A DNA stretch of 64,000 bases from Achromobacter pulmonis (GCF_002885955.2 NZ_POQS01000005.1:213597-277596); one strand, 5' to 3'. Numbered from the stretch's first letter, positions 44,841-53,300 are shown. Notes: generated by a model from the letters alone, not told the origin. Translations and numbers: made by a program.

Positions 44841-45497
44841 ATGTCTGACAGCCCGTCCCGCCCCGTCGTCTGGGAGCACCAACCCGCGGACCGCGTGCTC
44901 ATGACCTTGAAGACGCGCGGCCCGCAATCCGTGACCGTCATCGCCAAGGCCCTGGACGTGACGGCCGAGGCGGTGCGCCAGCAGATGGCGCGCCTGCACG
45001 CGGAAGGACTGGTGGATTGCGAAAGCCATAGCGCCGGCCGCGGACGGCCGACGCAGATCTGGTTCCTGACCGATGCCGGGCACGGCCGCTTTCCGGACAC
45101 GCACGCCGAAATGACGGTGCAGATGATCGGCGCCATCCGCCAGGTGTTCGGCGAAGAGGGCGTCGAAAAGCTGATCGCGGCGCGCGAAGCGGCCATGCTC
45201 AACGGCTATCGCCAGGCCATGCAGGGCGCGCGCAGCCTGAAGGAGCGCCTGGAGCGGCTGGTGGAAGTCCGCTGCGCCGAAGGCTATATGGCCGAGCTGC
45301 GCAAGGACGGCCCGGACTTCCTCTTCATCGAGAACCATTGCCCGATCTGTTCCGCGGCGAAAACCTGCATGGGCTTTTGCCGCAGCGAACTGGAACTCTT
45401 TCACAAGGTGCTCGGAGACGAGTTCCGGGTCAGGCGCGAGGAGCACATCCTCACGGGCGCGCGCCGCTGCGCCTACCGCATCGACAAGGCCGGATAA
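44841..45497 (+). CDS. SufR-like winged-helix regulator with C-terminal Cys cluster
   Basis: A 218-residue regulator of the COG2345/SufR-like group. The winged helix occupies about residues 15-80 (SVTVIAKALDVTAEAVRQQM). The C-terminus carries Cys167, Cys170, Cys176, Cys180 and Cys210 (HCPICSAAKTCMGFC then RRCAYRI). In SufR, a Cys-x12-Cys-x13-Cys-x14-Cys set holds an iron-sulfur cluster. Here the first spacing, x12 between 167 and 180, is kept. The middle Cys is absent and two extra Cys occur. A metal or cluster sensor is likely, but the cofactor is not proven. No suf or isc genes are adjacent. It lies between two efflux clusters. Confidence 0.78.
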   Translation: MSDSPSRPVVWEHQPADRVLMTLKTRGPQSVTVIAKALDVTAEAVRQQMARLHAEGLVDCESHSAGRGRPTQIWFLTDAGHGRFPDTHAEMTVQMIGAIRQVFGEEGVEKLIAAREAAMLNGYRQAMQGARSLKERLERLVEVRCAEGYMAELRKDGPDFLFIENHCPICSAAKTCMGFCRSELELFHKVLGDEFRVRREEHILTGARRCAYRIDKAG

Positions 45498-45501
45498 GCC
45501 C

Positions 45502-46884
45502 TCATGAGCCGGGCGGCTCCCAGCCGCCCAGCGCCTTGTAGAGCGCTACCGCATTGACCAGCCGGCGCTGCTGCAGCCGGATGAATTCCTGCTCGGACTC
45601 GAACAGGCTGCGCTGCGCCTCCAGCATTTCCAGATAACTGGCCACGCCGCGCTCGTAGCGCCTTTCGGTCAGGCGCTGGCGGTCGCGATCGGCGTCGCGG
45701 ACCTTGCGCTGCGCATCGATCTGGGCGCGCAGCGTGTCGCGCGCGGAAAGCGCGTCGGCCACTTCGCGAAAGGCCTGCTGGATGCTGCCTTCGTACTGCG
45801 CCACCGCGATGTCCTTGCGCGCCTCGGCCAGCGACAGGTTGGCGCTGTTGCGTCCGGCGTTGAAAATGGGCAGCGTCAGCCTGGGCGCGAAGGTCCAGGC
45901 GCCCGTGCCCGCGCCGAACAGGTCCGAGAAGCTGCCGGCCGTGGTGCCGATGTCGGTCGTCAGCTGCACGGACGGAAAGAACGCCGCGCGCGCCGCGCCG
46001 ATGTCCGCATTGGCGGCCCGCAGCATGTCCTCGGCCTGGCGCAGGTCCGGGCGCCGGGCTAACAGGGCCGAGGGCAGGCCGGCGGCCAGCGGCGTCAGGC
46101 TCTGGCTTTCCAGCGTGACGGCGTCGGTGTCCGGCGGCAGGGTGAAGTCGCCCGCCAGCAGGCCCAGGGTGTGCACGGCCTGGCGGTATTCCCGGCTCAG
46201 CTCGGCATGCGTGGCGCGCGAGGATTCCACCAGCATCTGCGCGGTGCGCAGGCCCACCGCGGTTTCCAGCCCGGCGTCGTAGCGGCGCTGGGTGAGCTTG
46301 AGCGTCGCCTCGCGCAGCGCCAGCGTGCTGTCGGTCAGGCGCAGCTGCTCGGCCAGCGAACGCTGGTTGAAGTAGGCCGTGGCCGTTTCCGACACCAGCG
46401 ACAGCGTGGCGGCGCGGTGCGCTTCCTCGCTGGCCAGGTAGCGCGACAGCGCGGCGTCGCTCAGGCTTTTCACGCGGCCGAAGAAATCCAGCTCGAACGC
46501 GGCGATGCCGACGGCGGCGCGATAGCGGTCCGCCACCGGCATGCGCGGCTGGCCCGGTTCGACGGCGCGTCCGCGGCTGAACTCGGCCGCGCCGTCGATG
46601 GCGGGCAGGCGGTCGGCCTGCTGCACGCCGTACAGCGCGCGGGCTTCCTGGATGCGCAGCGCCGCCACCCGCAGGTTGCGGTTGTTGCGCAAAGCGGCGT
46701 CGATCCAGGCCTGCAGCGCCGGGTCGTTGAAATAGGCGCGCCAGTCCTGCGGCATGGCGGCTTGTCCGTCGGCGGCGGGCGCGCCGTAGGCCTCGGGGAC
46801 CGGCGCGGCCGGACGTTCATACACAGGGGCCAGCGAGCAGCCGGCCAGGGCCAGCGCAAGCAGGGGTGTTGCCATAGCCTTCAT
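45502..46884 (-). CDS. RND efflux outer-membrane factor lipoprotein (OprM/OprZ-like), efflux cluster 3
   Basis: A 460-residue outer-membrane channel with a lipobox ALALAGC (Cys about residue 16). The mature start SLAPVYERPAAPVPEAYG is typical of OprM-type lipoproteins. Both OEP repeats are present, and SALLARRPDLRQAEDMLRAA (about residue 275) is the conserved second-repeat entry. The ATG overlaps the stop of the RND pump gene by four bases. It completes an MFP-RND-OMF operon on the minus strand. It is convergent with the SufR-like gene, four bases apart. Confidence 0.88.
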   Translation of the reverse strand: MKAMATPLLALALAGCSLAPVYERPAAPVPEAYGAPAADGQAAMPQDWRAYFNDPALQAWIDAALRNNRNLRVAALRIQEARALYGVQQADRLPAIDGAAEFSRGRAVEPGQPRMPVADRYRAAVGIAAFELDFFGRVKSLSDAALSRYLASEEAHRAATLSLVSETATAYFNQRSLAEQLRLTDSTLALREATLKLTQRRYDAGLETAVGLRTAQMLVESSRATHAELSREYRQAVHTLGLLAGDFTLPPDTDAVTLESQSLTPLAAGLPSALLARRPDLRQAEDMLRAANADIGAARAAFFPSVQLTTDIGTTAGSFSDLFGAGTGAWTFAPRLTLPIFNAGRNSANLSLAEARKDIAVAQYEGSIQQAFREVADALSARDTLRAQIDAQRKVRDADRDRQRLTERRYERGVASYLEMLEAQRSLFESEQEFIRLQQRRLVNAVALYKALGGWEPPGS

Positions 46885-49800
46885 GGCGAGGTCTCCAGCG
46901 GTTCGCGGCCTTGCGGACGCGCGGGGCGCACGCGCATGCCGAGCGCGCGGCCCACGATGAGAAAGAAAAGCGGCACCAGGAAGATGGCCAGCACCGTGGC
47001 GGTGACGATGCCGCCCAGCACGCCCGTGCCGATGGCGGCCTGGGCGCCCGACGCCGCGCCGGTGGCCAGCGCCAGCGGCAGCACGCCCACGCCGAAGGCC
47101 AGCGAGGTCATCACGATGGGCCGCAGGCGCAGCCGCGCCGCCTCCAGGGTGGCGGACACGATGCCCTGGCCGTCGCGCACCAGGTCCTTGGCCACTTCGA
47201 CGATCAGGATCGCGTTCTTGGCCGACAGCCCGATCGTGGCGATGAGGCCGACCTTGAAGTAGATGTCGTTGGGCATGCCGCGCAGCGTCACGCCCAGCAG
47301 CGCGCCGATCACGCCCAGCGGCACCACCAGGATCACCGCCAGCGGGATGGACCAGCTTTCGTACAGCGCGGCCAGCGCCAGGAACACGACCAGCACCGAC
47401 AGCGCGAACAGCATGGGCGCCTGGTTGCCGGACAGCCTTTCTTCATACGACTGTCCCGACCAGTCGAAGCCGATGCCGCGCGGCAGCTCGGCCGCCAGCG
47501 CCTCCATGGCGCGCATGGCCTCGCCGCTGCTGTGCCCGGGCGCGGCAGCGCCGTTGATGGTGAAGGAAGGAAAGCCGTTGTAGCGCTCTAGCTGCGGCGG
47601 TCCCATCGACCATTTCAGCGTGGCGAAGGCCGACAGGGGCACCATCTGGCCCTGCACGTTGCGCACGTGCAGGCGCGACACGTCGTCCATGTCGACGCGG
47701 CTCCTGCCGTCGGCCTGCACGGTCACGCGCCGCACCTGGCCGTTGAGCATGAAGTCGCCGATGTAGTCCGACCCGTACATCACCGCCAGCGCGGTGTTGA
47801 TCTCGTCCATCGGCACGCCCATGGCCTGGGCCTTGTCGCGGTCGATGCGCAGCTCCAGCTGCGGCGCCTCTTCCTGGCCGGCGAAGACGACCTCCGCGAG
47901 CGCGGGATGCTCGGACGCGGCCGCCAGCAACTGCCGGCGGGCCCGGGTCAGCGCCTCGTAGCCCAGGCCGCCGCGGTCCTGCAGGCGGAAGTCGAATCCC
48001 GACGTGGAGCCCAGGTCCGGCAGCGGCGGGGCGTTCAGCGCATGCACCATGACGTTCTTGCGGTCGGCGAAGGCGTCGTTGATGCGGTCCACCACGGCGT
48101 TCACGTGCAGGTCGGCGGCGCCGCGCTCCTTCCAGTCCTTCAGCGTGACGAAGAACATGGCCGAATTGGGCCCGCTGCCGTAGTTGCTGAAACCGTTGAC
48201 CGAATACACGTACTCGACGGGTTCGTTCTCCATCATGTAGCGCTCGACCTCTTTCACCATCGCCATGGTTTCGGCCTGCGGCGACCCCTGGGGCAGGATG
48301 ACCATGGCCATGAAGCTGCCCTGGTCCTCGTCCGGCAGGAAGGAAGAGGGCAGCCGCGCGAACAGCAGCGCCGCCGCGGCGATCACCGCCAGGTAGGCCA
48401 GGCCGAAGCGCACGGGGCGCGCCAGCACGCCGGACACCCGCGCCGTGTAGCGCGCGGTCAGGCGCGCGAAGGCCCGGTTGAACCAGCCGAAGAAGCCGCG
48501 CTTGTCGTGATGGCCGGCGGCGATGGGCTTGAGCAGGCTGGCGCACAGCGCCGGCGTCAGCGACAGGGCCAGGAAAGCCGAGAAGGCGATCGAAACGGCC
48601 AGCGTCACGGCGAACTGGCGGTAGATATTGCCCACCGCGCCGTCGAAGAACGCCATGGGCACGAACACCGACACCAGCACCACCGTGATGCCCACGATGG
48701 CGCCGCTGATCTGGCCCATGGCCTTCACCGTGGCCGCGCGCGGCGGCAGTCCCTCTTCGGCCATGATGCGCTCGACGTTTTCCACCACCACGATGGCGTC
48801 GTCCACCAGGATGCCGATGGCCAGCACCATGCCGAACATCGTCAGCACGTTGATGGAATAGCCCAGCCCCAGCATCACGCCCAGGGTGCCCAGCAGGGCC
48901 ACCGGCACGACCAGCGTCGGGATCAGCGTGGCGCGCAGGTTCTGCATGAACAGGTACATCACGCAGAACACCAGCGCCACGGCTTCCAGCAGGGTCATCA
49001 GCACCTTGCTGATGGAGATCTCGACGAAGGTGGAGGTCTCGTAGGGAATGTCCCAGGTCACGCCCGGCGGGAAGTACTGGGCCAGCTCCTCCATGGTCGC
49101 GCGGATGCGCCGGGTGGTGTCCACGGCGTTCGAGCCCGGGGCCAGCTTGATGCCCAGGCCGGTGCCCGTCATGCCGTTCACGCGCGACAGGTACATATAG
49201 TCGGTGCCGCCCAGCTCCACCCGGGCCACGTCCTTCAGGCGCAGGGTGGCGCCGTCCGGCTGCGCGCGCAGCGGAATGTTGCCGAACTGCTCGGGCGTGC
49301 GCAGGGATTCGCCGGCGACGATGCTGGCGTTCAGCGGCGCGTCCTTGGGCACGGCCTGGTTGCCCAGCTCGCCGATGGTGACGCGCGCGTTGTGGCTGCG
49401 CAGGGCCGAGACGATGTCGCCCGGCGTCAGGGACATGGCCGTCAGCTTGGCCGGGTCCGGCCAGATGCGCATGGCGGCCTCCGCGCCGAAGGCCTGCACC
49501 TTGCCCACGCCTTCCACGCGGCGCAGCGCCTGCAGCACGTTGGAGGCGGCCAGCTCGCCAAGCTGCATGTCGTCCAGGCTGCCGTCCGACTTCAGCGACA
49601 CCACCAGCTGGATGTTGTCGGCCGCCTTCTCCACGCGCACGCCGTCGCGGCGCACGGATTCGGGCAGGCGCGGCTCCACCGCCTTCAGGCGGTTCTGCAC
49701 TTCCACGGCCGCCAGGTCCGGATTGGTGCCCTGCTTGAAGGTCAGGTTGATGCTGGCCCAGCCCGTCGAGTCGCTGCTGGACGAGGTGTACATCAGCCCC

Positions 49801-50018
49801 GGGGCGCCGTTCATCTCGCGTTCGATGATGGCGGTGACGGCCTCTTCGACCACCTTGGCCGAGGCGCCGGGATAGCTTGCGCCGACGTTGACCACCGGCG
49901 GTGCGATGTCGGGATATTGCGCCACCGGCAGCGCGCGGATCGACAGGATGCCGACCAGCACGATGAGCAGCGAGATCACCCAGGCGAAGACGGGGCGATC
50001 GATGAAAAAACGCGCCAT
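46881..50018 (-). CDS. RND multidrug efflux pump, AcrB/MexB/MexY-type, efflux cluster 3
   Basis: A 1,045-residue HAE-1 pump, full length for AcrB relatives. It opens MARFFIDRPVFAWVISLLIV (segment 1). The proton-relay Asp pair is in GILVDDAIVVVENVERIMAE near residue 405. The C-terminal ATGAASGAQAAIGTGVLGGI is also typical. It expels drugs from the periplasm using proton influx. Gene order MFP-RND-OMF with a divergent AmrR-like TetR gene suggests the MexXY/AmrAB/AxyXY branch, whose members export aminoglycosides, but a phylogeny is needed. The TetR gene is destroyed by an insertion sequence, so overexpression is predicted. Confidence 0.9.
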   Translation of the reverse strand: MARFFIDRPVFAWVISLLIVLVGILSIRALPVAQYPDIAPPVVNVGASYPGASAKVVEEAVTAIIEREMNGAPGLMYTSSSSDSTGWASINLTFKQGTNPDLAAVEVQNRLKAVEPRLPESVRRDGVRVEKAADNIQLVVSLKSDGSLDDMQLGELAASNVLQALRRVEGVGKVQAFGAEAAMRIWPDPAKLTAMSLTPGDIVSALRSHNARVTIGELGNQAVPKDAPLNASIVAGESLRTPEQFGNIPLRAQPDGATLRLKDVARVELGGTDYMYLSRVNGMTGTGLGIKLAPGSNAVDTTRRIRATMEELAQYFPPGVTWDIPYETSTFVEISISKVLMTLLEAVALVFCVMYLFMQNLRATLIPTLVVPVALLGTLGVMLGLGYSINVLTMFGMVLAIGILVDDAIVVVENVERIMAEEGLPPRAATVKAMGQISGAIVGITVVLVSVFVPMAFFDGAVGNIYRQFAVTLAVSIAFSAFLALSLTPALCASLLKPIAAGHHDKRGFFGWFNRAFARLTARYTARVSGVLARPVRFGLAYLAVIAAAALLFARLPSSFLPDEDQGSFMAMVILPQGSPQAETMAMVKEVERYMMENEPVEYVYSVNGFSNYGSGPNSAMFFVTLKDWKERGAADLHVNAVVDRINDAFADRKNVMVHALNAPPLPDLGSTSGFDFRLQDRGGLGYEALTRARRQLLAAASEHPALAEVVFAGQEEAPQLELRIDRDKAQAMGVPMDEINTALAVMYGSDYIGDFMLNGQVRRVTVQADGRSRVDMDDVSRLHVRNVQGQMVPLSAFATLKWSMGPPQLERYNGFPSFTINGAAAPGHSSGEAMRAMEALAAELPRGIGFDWSGQSYEERLSGNQAPMLFALSVLVVFLALAALYESWSIPLAVILVVPLGVIGALLGVTLRGMPNDIYFKVGLIATIGLSAKNAILIVEVAKDLVRDGQGIVSATLEAARLRLRPIVMTSLAFGVGVLPLALATGAASGAQAAIGTGVLGGIVTATVLAIFLVPLFFLIVGRALGMRVRPARPQGREPLETSP

Positions 50019-50024
50019 TGCGGT

Positions 50025-51182
50025 TTATCCTTGGTGGCCGGATGCGGGCGCGGCTGCCCGTTCCACCGGCTTGATTTTCTGTCCCGCCGCCAGTTGCGCG
50101 GCGTTCTCGACGACGATGCGCTCGCCGCCCGCCAGTCCCTGCGTGACGACCCAGTTCGGGCCTTGCAGCCGCTGCGCGGTGACGGCGATTTTCTGCAGTT
50201 CCCCGTCCGGCCCGGCGGCCAGCACGTGCGCGCCGTCGGCGTTGCGCAGCAGGGCGTTGCGCGGCACCAGGTAGGTGTCGCGGTTGATCGCCTGTTCCAG
50301 CCGCACCCGCACGTACATGCCGGGCAGCAGTTCGCGGTTCGGGTTTTCGAACACGGCCCGCATCGTGACGTTGTCCGTGCCCGGGTCCACCGCCAGGTCG
50401 GCGAAGGACAGCGCGCCGCCGCGGCCGTACTCGGTGCCGTCGGGCAGCAGCAGCCGCACCCGCACCTGTTCCGGCGCCACGCCCTCCAGCGCGCCCGCGC
50501 GGATCTGCTTCTGCAGCTGCATCACCTCGGCGGCCGGCTGCGCGAAGTTCACGTAGATGGGGTCGATCTGCTGCACCACCGTCAGCGGCGTGGCCTGGCC
50601 TTCGCCCACCAGCGCGCCCTCGGTCACCAGCGCGCGCCGCGCGCGGCCGTCGATGGGCGAGGTGACGCGCGCATAGTCCAGCTTGAGCCTGGCGCTTTGC
50701 AGGTTGGCGCGGGCCAGGGCGACTTCGGCGCGGGCCTGGCGTTCCTGGGCCACGCTTTCGGCGTGGTCGCGTTCGCTGATGGCGCGGTCCGACACCAGGT
50801 CGGCGTAGCGCCGCAGCTTGTCGGCGGCGGCGGACAGGTTGGCCTGGGCGCGCGCCAGGTTCGCGGCTTCGGAGTCGTAGGCGGCCTGCAGCGGCGCGGG
50901 ATCGATCTGGAACAGCGCGGCGCCGCGCGCCACGTCCTGGCCTTCCTCGTACAGGCGGGCGGTCACGATGCCGGCCACGCGCGCGCGCACTTCCGCTTCG
51001 CGGTAGGGCTCCAGGCGGCCCGGCAGTTCGGTGGCGACGCTGGTGGGCGTGGCCCGGGCGACGATGACGCCGATCTCGGCCGGGGCGTCGGCGGCTTGCG
51101 GGGTTTCGGGCTTCGAGCACCCGGTAATAAGAATTAATACGGAAGATAGGGCGAGCGTGCGTAGGGAGACTTTTTGCTTCAT
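50025..51182 (-). CDS. RND efflux periplasmic adaptor lipoprotein (AcrA/MexX-type), efflux cluster 3
   Basis: A 385-residue adaptor with lipobox LILITGC (Cys about residue 22). The lipoyl half-motif AGIVTARLYEEGQDVARGA, the coiled coil of about 95-165, and VTEGALVGEGQATPL with QQIDPIYVNF match AcrA, AmrA and MexX proteins. It lies six bases upstream of the pump gene and is first in the operon. The promoter is in the 219-bp gap shared with the disrupted TetR gene. No damage to the adaptor itself is seen. Confidence 0.88.
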   Translation of the reverse strand: MKQKVSLRTLALSSVLILITGCSKPETPQAADAPAEIGVIVARATPTSVATELPGRLEPYREAEVRARVAGIVTARLYEEGQDVARGAALFQIDPAPLQAAYDSEAANLARAQANLSAAADKLRRYADLVSDRAISERDHAESVAQERQARAEVALARANLQSARLKLDYARVTSPIDGRARRALVTEGALVGEGQATPLTVVQQIDPIYVNFAQPAAEVMQLQKQIRAGALEGVAPEQVRVRLLLPDGTEYGRGGALSFADLAVDPGTDNVTMRAVFENPNRELLPGMYVRVRLEQAINRDTYLVPRNALLRNADGAHVLAAGPDGELQKIAVTAQRLQGPNWVVTQGLAGGERIVVENAAQLAAGQKIKPVERAAAPASGHQG

Positions 51183-51340
51183 TTTTGAAATTGTCTTGAT
51201 GGGCCCGCGGCGGGGCTTACGTGGGGAAAGGCGCCAACTTTCCCGGGTGGGGAAGCGAGTCTATCATTTAATCCGTCACGCTTGATTAATTATTTTGTTC
51301 GGAAGTATGCTCTTCGCTTCACACATGTTCACAGTGTCCA

Positions 51341-51370
51341 AAAAGGCGGCTTCGAGGCCGCCTTTTTTTT
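51341..51370 (+). terminator. Intrinsic terminator located upstream of the disrupted TetR gene
   Basis: AAAAGGCGGC and GCCGCCTTTT form a perfect 10-bp stem around TTCGAG, followed by further T residues (51363-51370 in all). It ends 31 bp before the TetR start, on the same strand, with no gene upstream that needs terminating. It could end a short leader or small RNA or act as an attenuator. Confidence 0.75.
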
Positions 51371-51401
51371 GCACCCCGTTTTTTGAGAAGGAGGTCCCCG
51401 C

Positions 51402-51527
51402 ATGGCCCGCAAGACGAAAGAAGAGTCCCAACGCACCCGCGACCGCATCCTGGATGCGGCCGAGCACGTGTTCCTGTCCAAAGGGGTGGCCGCCACCACC
51501 ATGAGCGACATTGGCCTGACCCCATAG
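51402..51527 (+). pseudogene. 5' remnant of an AcrR/AmrR/AxyZ-like TetR repressor gene, truncated by an insertion sequence
   Basis: A strong AAGGAGGT ribosome-binding site precedes the ATG at 51402. The first 37 codons (MARKTKEESQRTRDRILDAA, then EHVFLSKGVAATTMSDI) are those of an efflux-type TetR regulator and end within the DNA-binding helix-turn-helix. At 51512 the reading enters the IS3-family element and stops at TAG 51525-51527. The rest of the gene is not found beyond the element, where a different gene begins. It is divergent from efflux cluster 3 and was almost certainly its repressor. The 41-residue product cannot bind DNA. Confidence 0.85.
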
Positions 51528-51545
51528 GGTGGTCCGGTTTCAATC

Positions 51546-52400
51546 TTAGTTCATGATCGGCCTTGGGGCTATTGCCTGGGCAGATGACGGTGCTGCTCCG
51601 CTTGCTGGCGCAGGCCAGATGATGGCCTCGGGTGCCGGTGGCTTGTATCCAAGCGACGAGTGTGGCCTCTCGGTGTTGTAGTACCGCCGCCAGGCTTCGA
51701 TGATGATCTTGGCCTCGGCGAGGCTGTAGAAGATCTCACCGTCGAGCAGTTCGTCGCGGAGCTTCGAGTTGAAGCTCTCGCAGTAGCCGTTCTCCCAAGG
51801 GCTTCCAGGTTCGATGAACGCTGTCTTTGCGCCGACGGCTACGATCCACTCCCGTACAGCCTTGGCGATGAACTCCGGGCCGTTGTCGGAACGGACATGG
51901 CCGGGCACACCACGCAGGATGAACAGGTCCGACAGGGCGTCGATGACGTCGGTCGAGTTGAGCTTGCGATCGATGCGGATTGCAAGGCATTCCCTGGTGA
52001 ACTCGTCGATGATGTTGAGCATGCGGAATCTCCTGCCATCGTGGGTCCGACCCTCGACGAAGTCATAGGACCAGACATGGTTTGGATGCTCGGGTCGAAG
52101 CCGGATGCACGATCCGTCATTCAACCAGAGCCGCCCCTTCTTCGGTTGCTTCTGGGGAACCTTCAGCCCCTCCCGCCGCCAGATCCGTTCGACACGCTTG
52201 GCGTTCACCGTCCAGCCTTCAGACCGCAGCATCGCCGTGATCCTGCGATAGCCATAACGGCCATAGCGGGAAGCGAGCCGGATGATGTCGGAGGTCAACG
52301 CCTCTTCATCGGGCCGGCCTTGCGGCTTTTTGCGCTGGGTCGAACGATGCTGGCCGAGAACCTTGCAGGCAAACCGCTCCGAGACGGAGAACTTCGCCAT
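51546..52400 (-). CDS. IS3-family transposase OrfB (DDE integrase domain)
   Basis: A 284-residue frame with an N-terminal HTH_21-like stretch (YGRYGYRRITAMLRSEGWTV) and an rve-type DDE integrase core. The catalytic residues are Asp in HVWSYDFVEG, Asp in HVRSDNGPEFIA and Glu in PWENGYCESFNSKLRDEL. It ends with the family HSSLGYKPPAPEA. In IS3 elements it is made as an OrfAB fusion; the frame continues upstream of the ATG at 52400 to the slippery site at 52442-52448. The fusion would be about 389 residues. The frame is intact, so the element may be active. Confidence 0.92.
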   Translation of the reverse strand: MAKFSVSERFACKVLGQHRSTQRKKPQGRPDEEALTSDIIRLASRYGRYGYRRITAMLRSEGWTVNAKRVERIWRREGLKVPQKQPKKGRLWLNDGSCIRLRPEHPNHVWSYDFVEGRTHDGRRFRMLNIIDEFTRECLAIRIDRKLNSTDVIDALSDLFILRGVPGHVRSDNGPEFIAKAVREWIVAVGAKTAFIEPGSPWENGYCESFNSKLRDELLDGEIFYSLAEAKIIIEAWRRYYNTERPHSSLGYKPPAPEAIIWPAPASGAAPSSAQAIAPRPIMN

Positions 52401-52435
52401 GACACGATCGACGCAACGGCGACGGCGAGCGGGGC

Positions 52436-52714
52436 TCAGAAGTTTCCCGAAGCAGCCTCTTTCAGGATCAGCTTCTCGAGTGTCAGGTCCGAGACCGCCT
52501 TGCGCAGCCGGTCATTCTCTTTCTCGAGCTCCTTCAGCCGCTTCACCTGGTCACCCTTCAGGCCACCGAACTCCTTGCGCCACCGGTAATACGTAAACTG
52601 CGTCACGCCGATCAAACGGACCGCTTCTCCGACAGAACGACCTTGCGACAACAGAACATCGACTTGGCGCAGCTTCGCCACGATCTCTTCGGGTTTGTGC
52701 TTCTTCTGGGGCAT
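52436..52714 (-). CDS. IS3-family transposase OrfA (HTH protein)
   Basis: A 92-residue protein opening MPQKKHKPEEIVAKLRQVDV. The helix-turn-helix lies at about 25-50 (SVGEAVRLIGVTQFTYYRWR), followed by a leucine-zipper-like helix (KRLKELEKENDRLRKAVSDL) used for multimerisation. It binds the element ends and ends in AASGNF at the frameshift window. OrfB follows in the -1 frame. Confidence 0.92.
   Translation of the reverse strand: MPQKKHKPEEIVAKLRQVDVLLSQGRSVGEAVRLIGVTQFTYYRWRKEFGGLKGDQVKRLKELEKENDRLRKAVSDLTLEKLILKEAASGNF
52442..52448 (-). promoter_or_regulatory. Programmed -1 frameshift heptamer G GGA AAC between orfA and orfB
   Basis: On the minus strand, 52448-52442 reads GGGAAAC with orfA codons GGA and AAC. 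Slippage by -1 gives GGG AAA, which is exactly the orfB frame and stays open through the OrfB start. The orfA stop follows two codons later. Confidence 0.8.
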
Positions 52715-52763
52715 TCCAACGTCCTCCTACGGCTCAATAGCCTACTTCAGGGAGGACCACTTT

Positions 52764-53300
52764 TCAGGGGGCAGACCACAGGCCCATCAGGTAAGTGAAG
52801 AGATTCATCTGTTCGACCTCGACCACGGCGGCGTCCCAGGACTTGGTACGGGCCAGGGCCAGGCCCAGCAGGTCCACGCATTGCCGCAGCCGGGCGTTGA
52901 GGCGTTCGTCCATCTCGCGGCCCAGTCCGCGCGGGCCCAGGCCCTGGAACAGGTACATGCCCAGGGAGAAATCGGTGCGGCGCTCGGCGTAGTAGCCATA
53001 GAAGGCGTGGATAGCCCGGCGCGCGGCCGTGCGCGCCTCGCCCGTGGCCGCGGCTTCGCTCAGGTGGGCGTGCAGGCGCTGCAGCGAGGCTTCCAGCAGC
53101 GCGCCGTAAATGGTTTCCTTGCCCGCGAACCAGGGGTAGATGGCGCCGGTGGTGCAGCCGGCCTCGTTGGCGATGGCGCGGATCGTGGTCTTCTCCAGCC
53201 CGTCGCGTTCGAACACGCGCTGGGCGGCGTCGAGGATGAGCTGGCGGCGCAGCGCGTTCAGGCTTTCGCTACGGCCGCTGCGGGGGGAAGTGGAGGGCAT
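52764..53300 (-). pseudogene. TetR-family regulator gene with C-terminus replaced by IS3 sequence
   Basis: A TetR protein of 178 residues as read. The helix-turn-helix is at about 18-62 (TTIRAIANEAGCTTGAIYPW). Chromosomal coding ends after FTYLMGL at 52779; the last codons WSAP and the stop come from the insertion sequence. Typical relatives are about 190-200 residues, so the last helix is lost. The DNA-binding domain is complete, and some activity may remain. It is unrelated in sequence to the TetR stub at 51402 and lies on the opposite strand. A palindrome at 53352-53364 upstream of its start is a possible operator. Confidence 0.75.

Larger units (their letters stand above)
51512..52778 (-). 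mobile_element. IS3-family (IS407-like) insertion sequence, about 1,267 bp, without target duplication
   Basis: Imperfect terminal inverted repeats begin TGGCCTGACCCC at 51512 and, read inward on the other strand, TGGTCTGCCCCC from 52778. Both continue to a shared GTGGTCC, giving TG...CA ends. OrfA and orfB read on the minus strand with a -1 slippery site between them. The flanks are ACAT on the left and CAGG on the right, so there is no 3-4 bp duplication as expected from simple insertion. The element joins two unrelated truncated TetR genes and therefore marks a deletion or rearrangement junction. Confidence 0.85.

Noticed and set aside
47667..51137. A long plus-strand frame antisense to efflux cluster 3
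   Set aside because: Same shadow effect; it spans two real genes and their junction and shows no protein motifs.
51517..52773. A shorter version of the IS3-family element with ends at TGACC and GGGCA
   Set aside because: The inverted repeats extend five bases further out at each end (TGGYCTG), giving TG...CA ends, so 51512-52778 is preferred.
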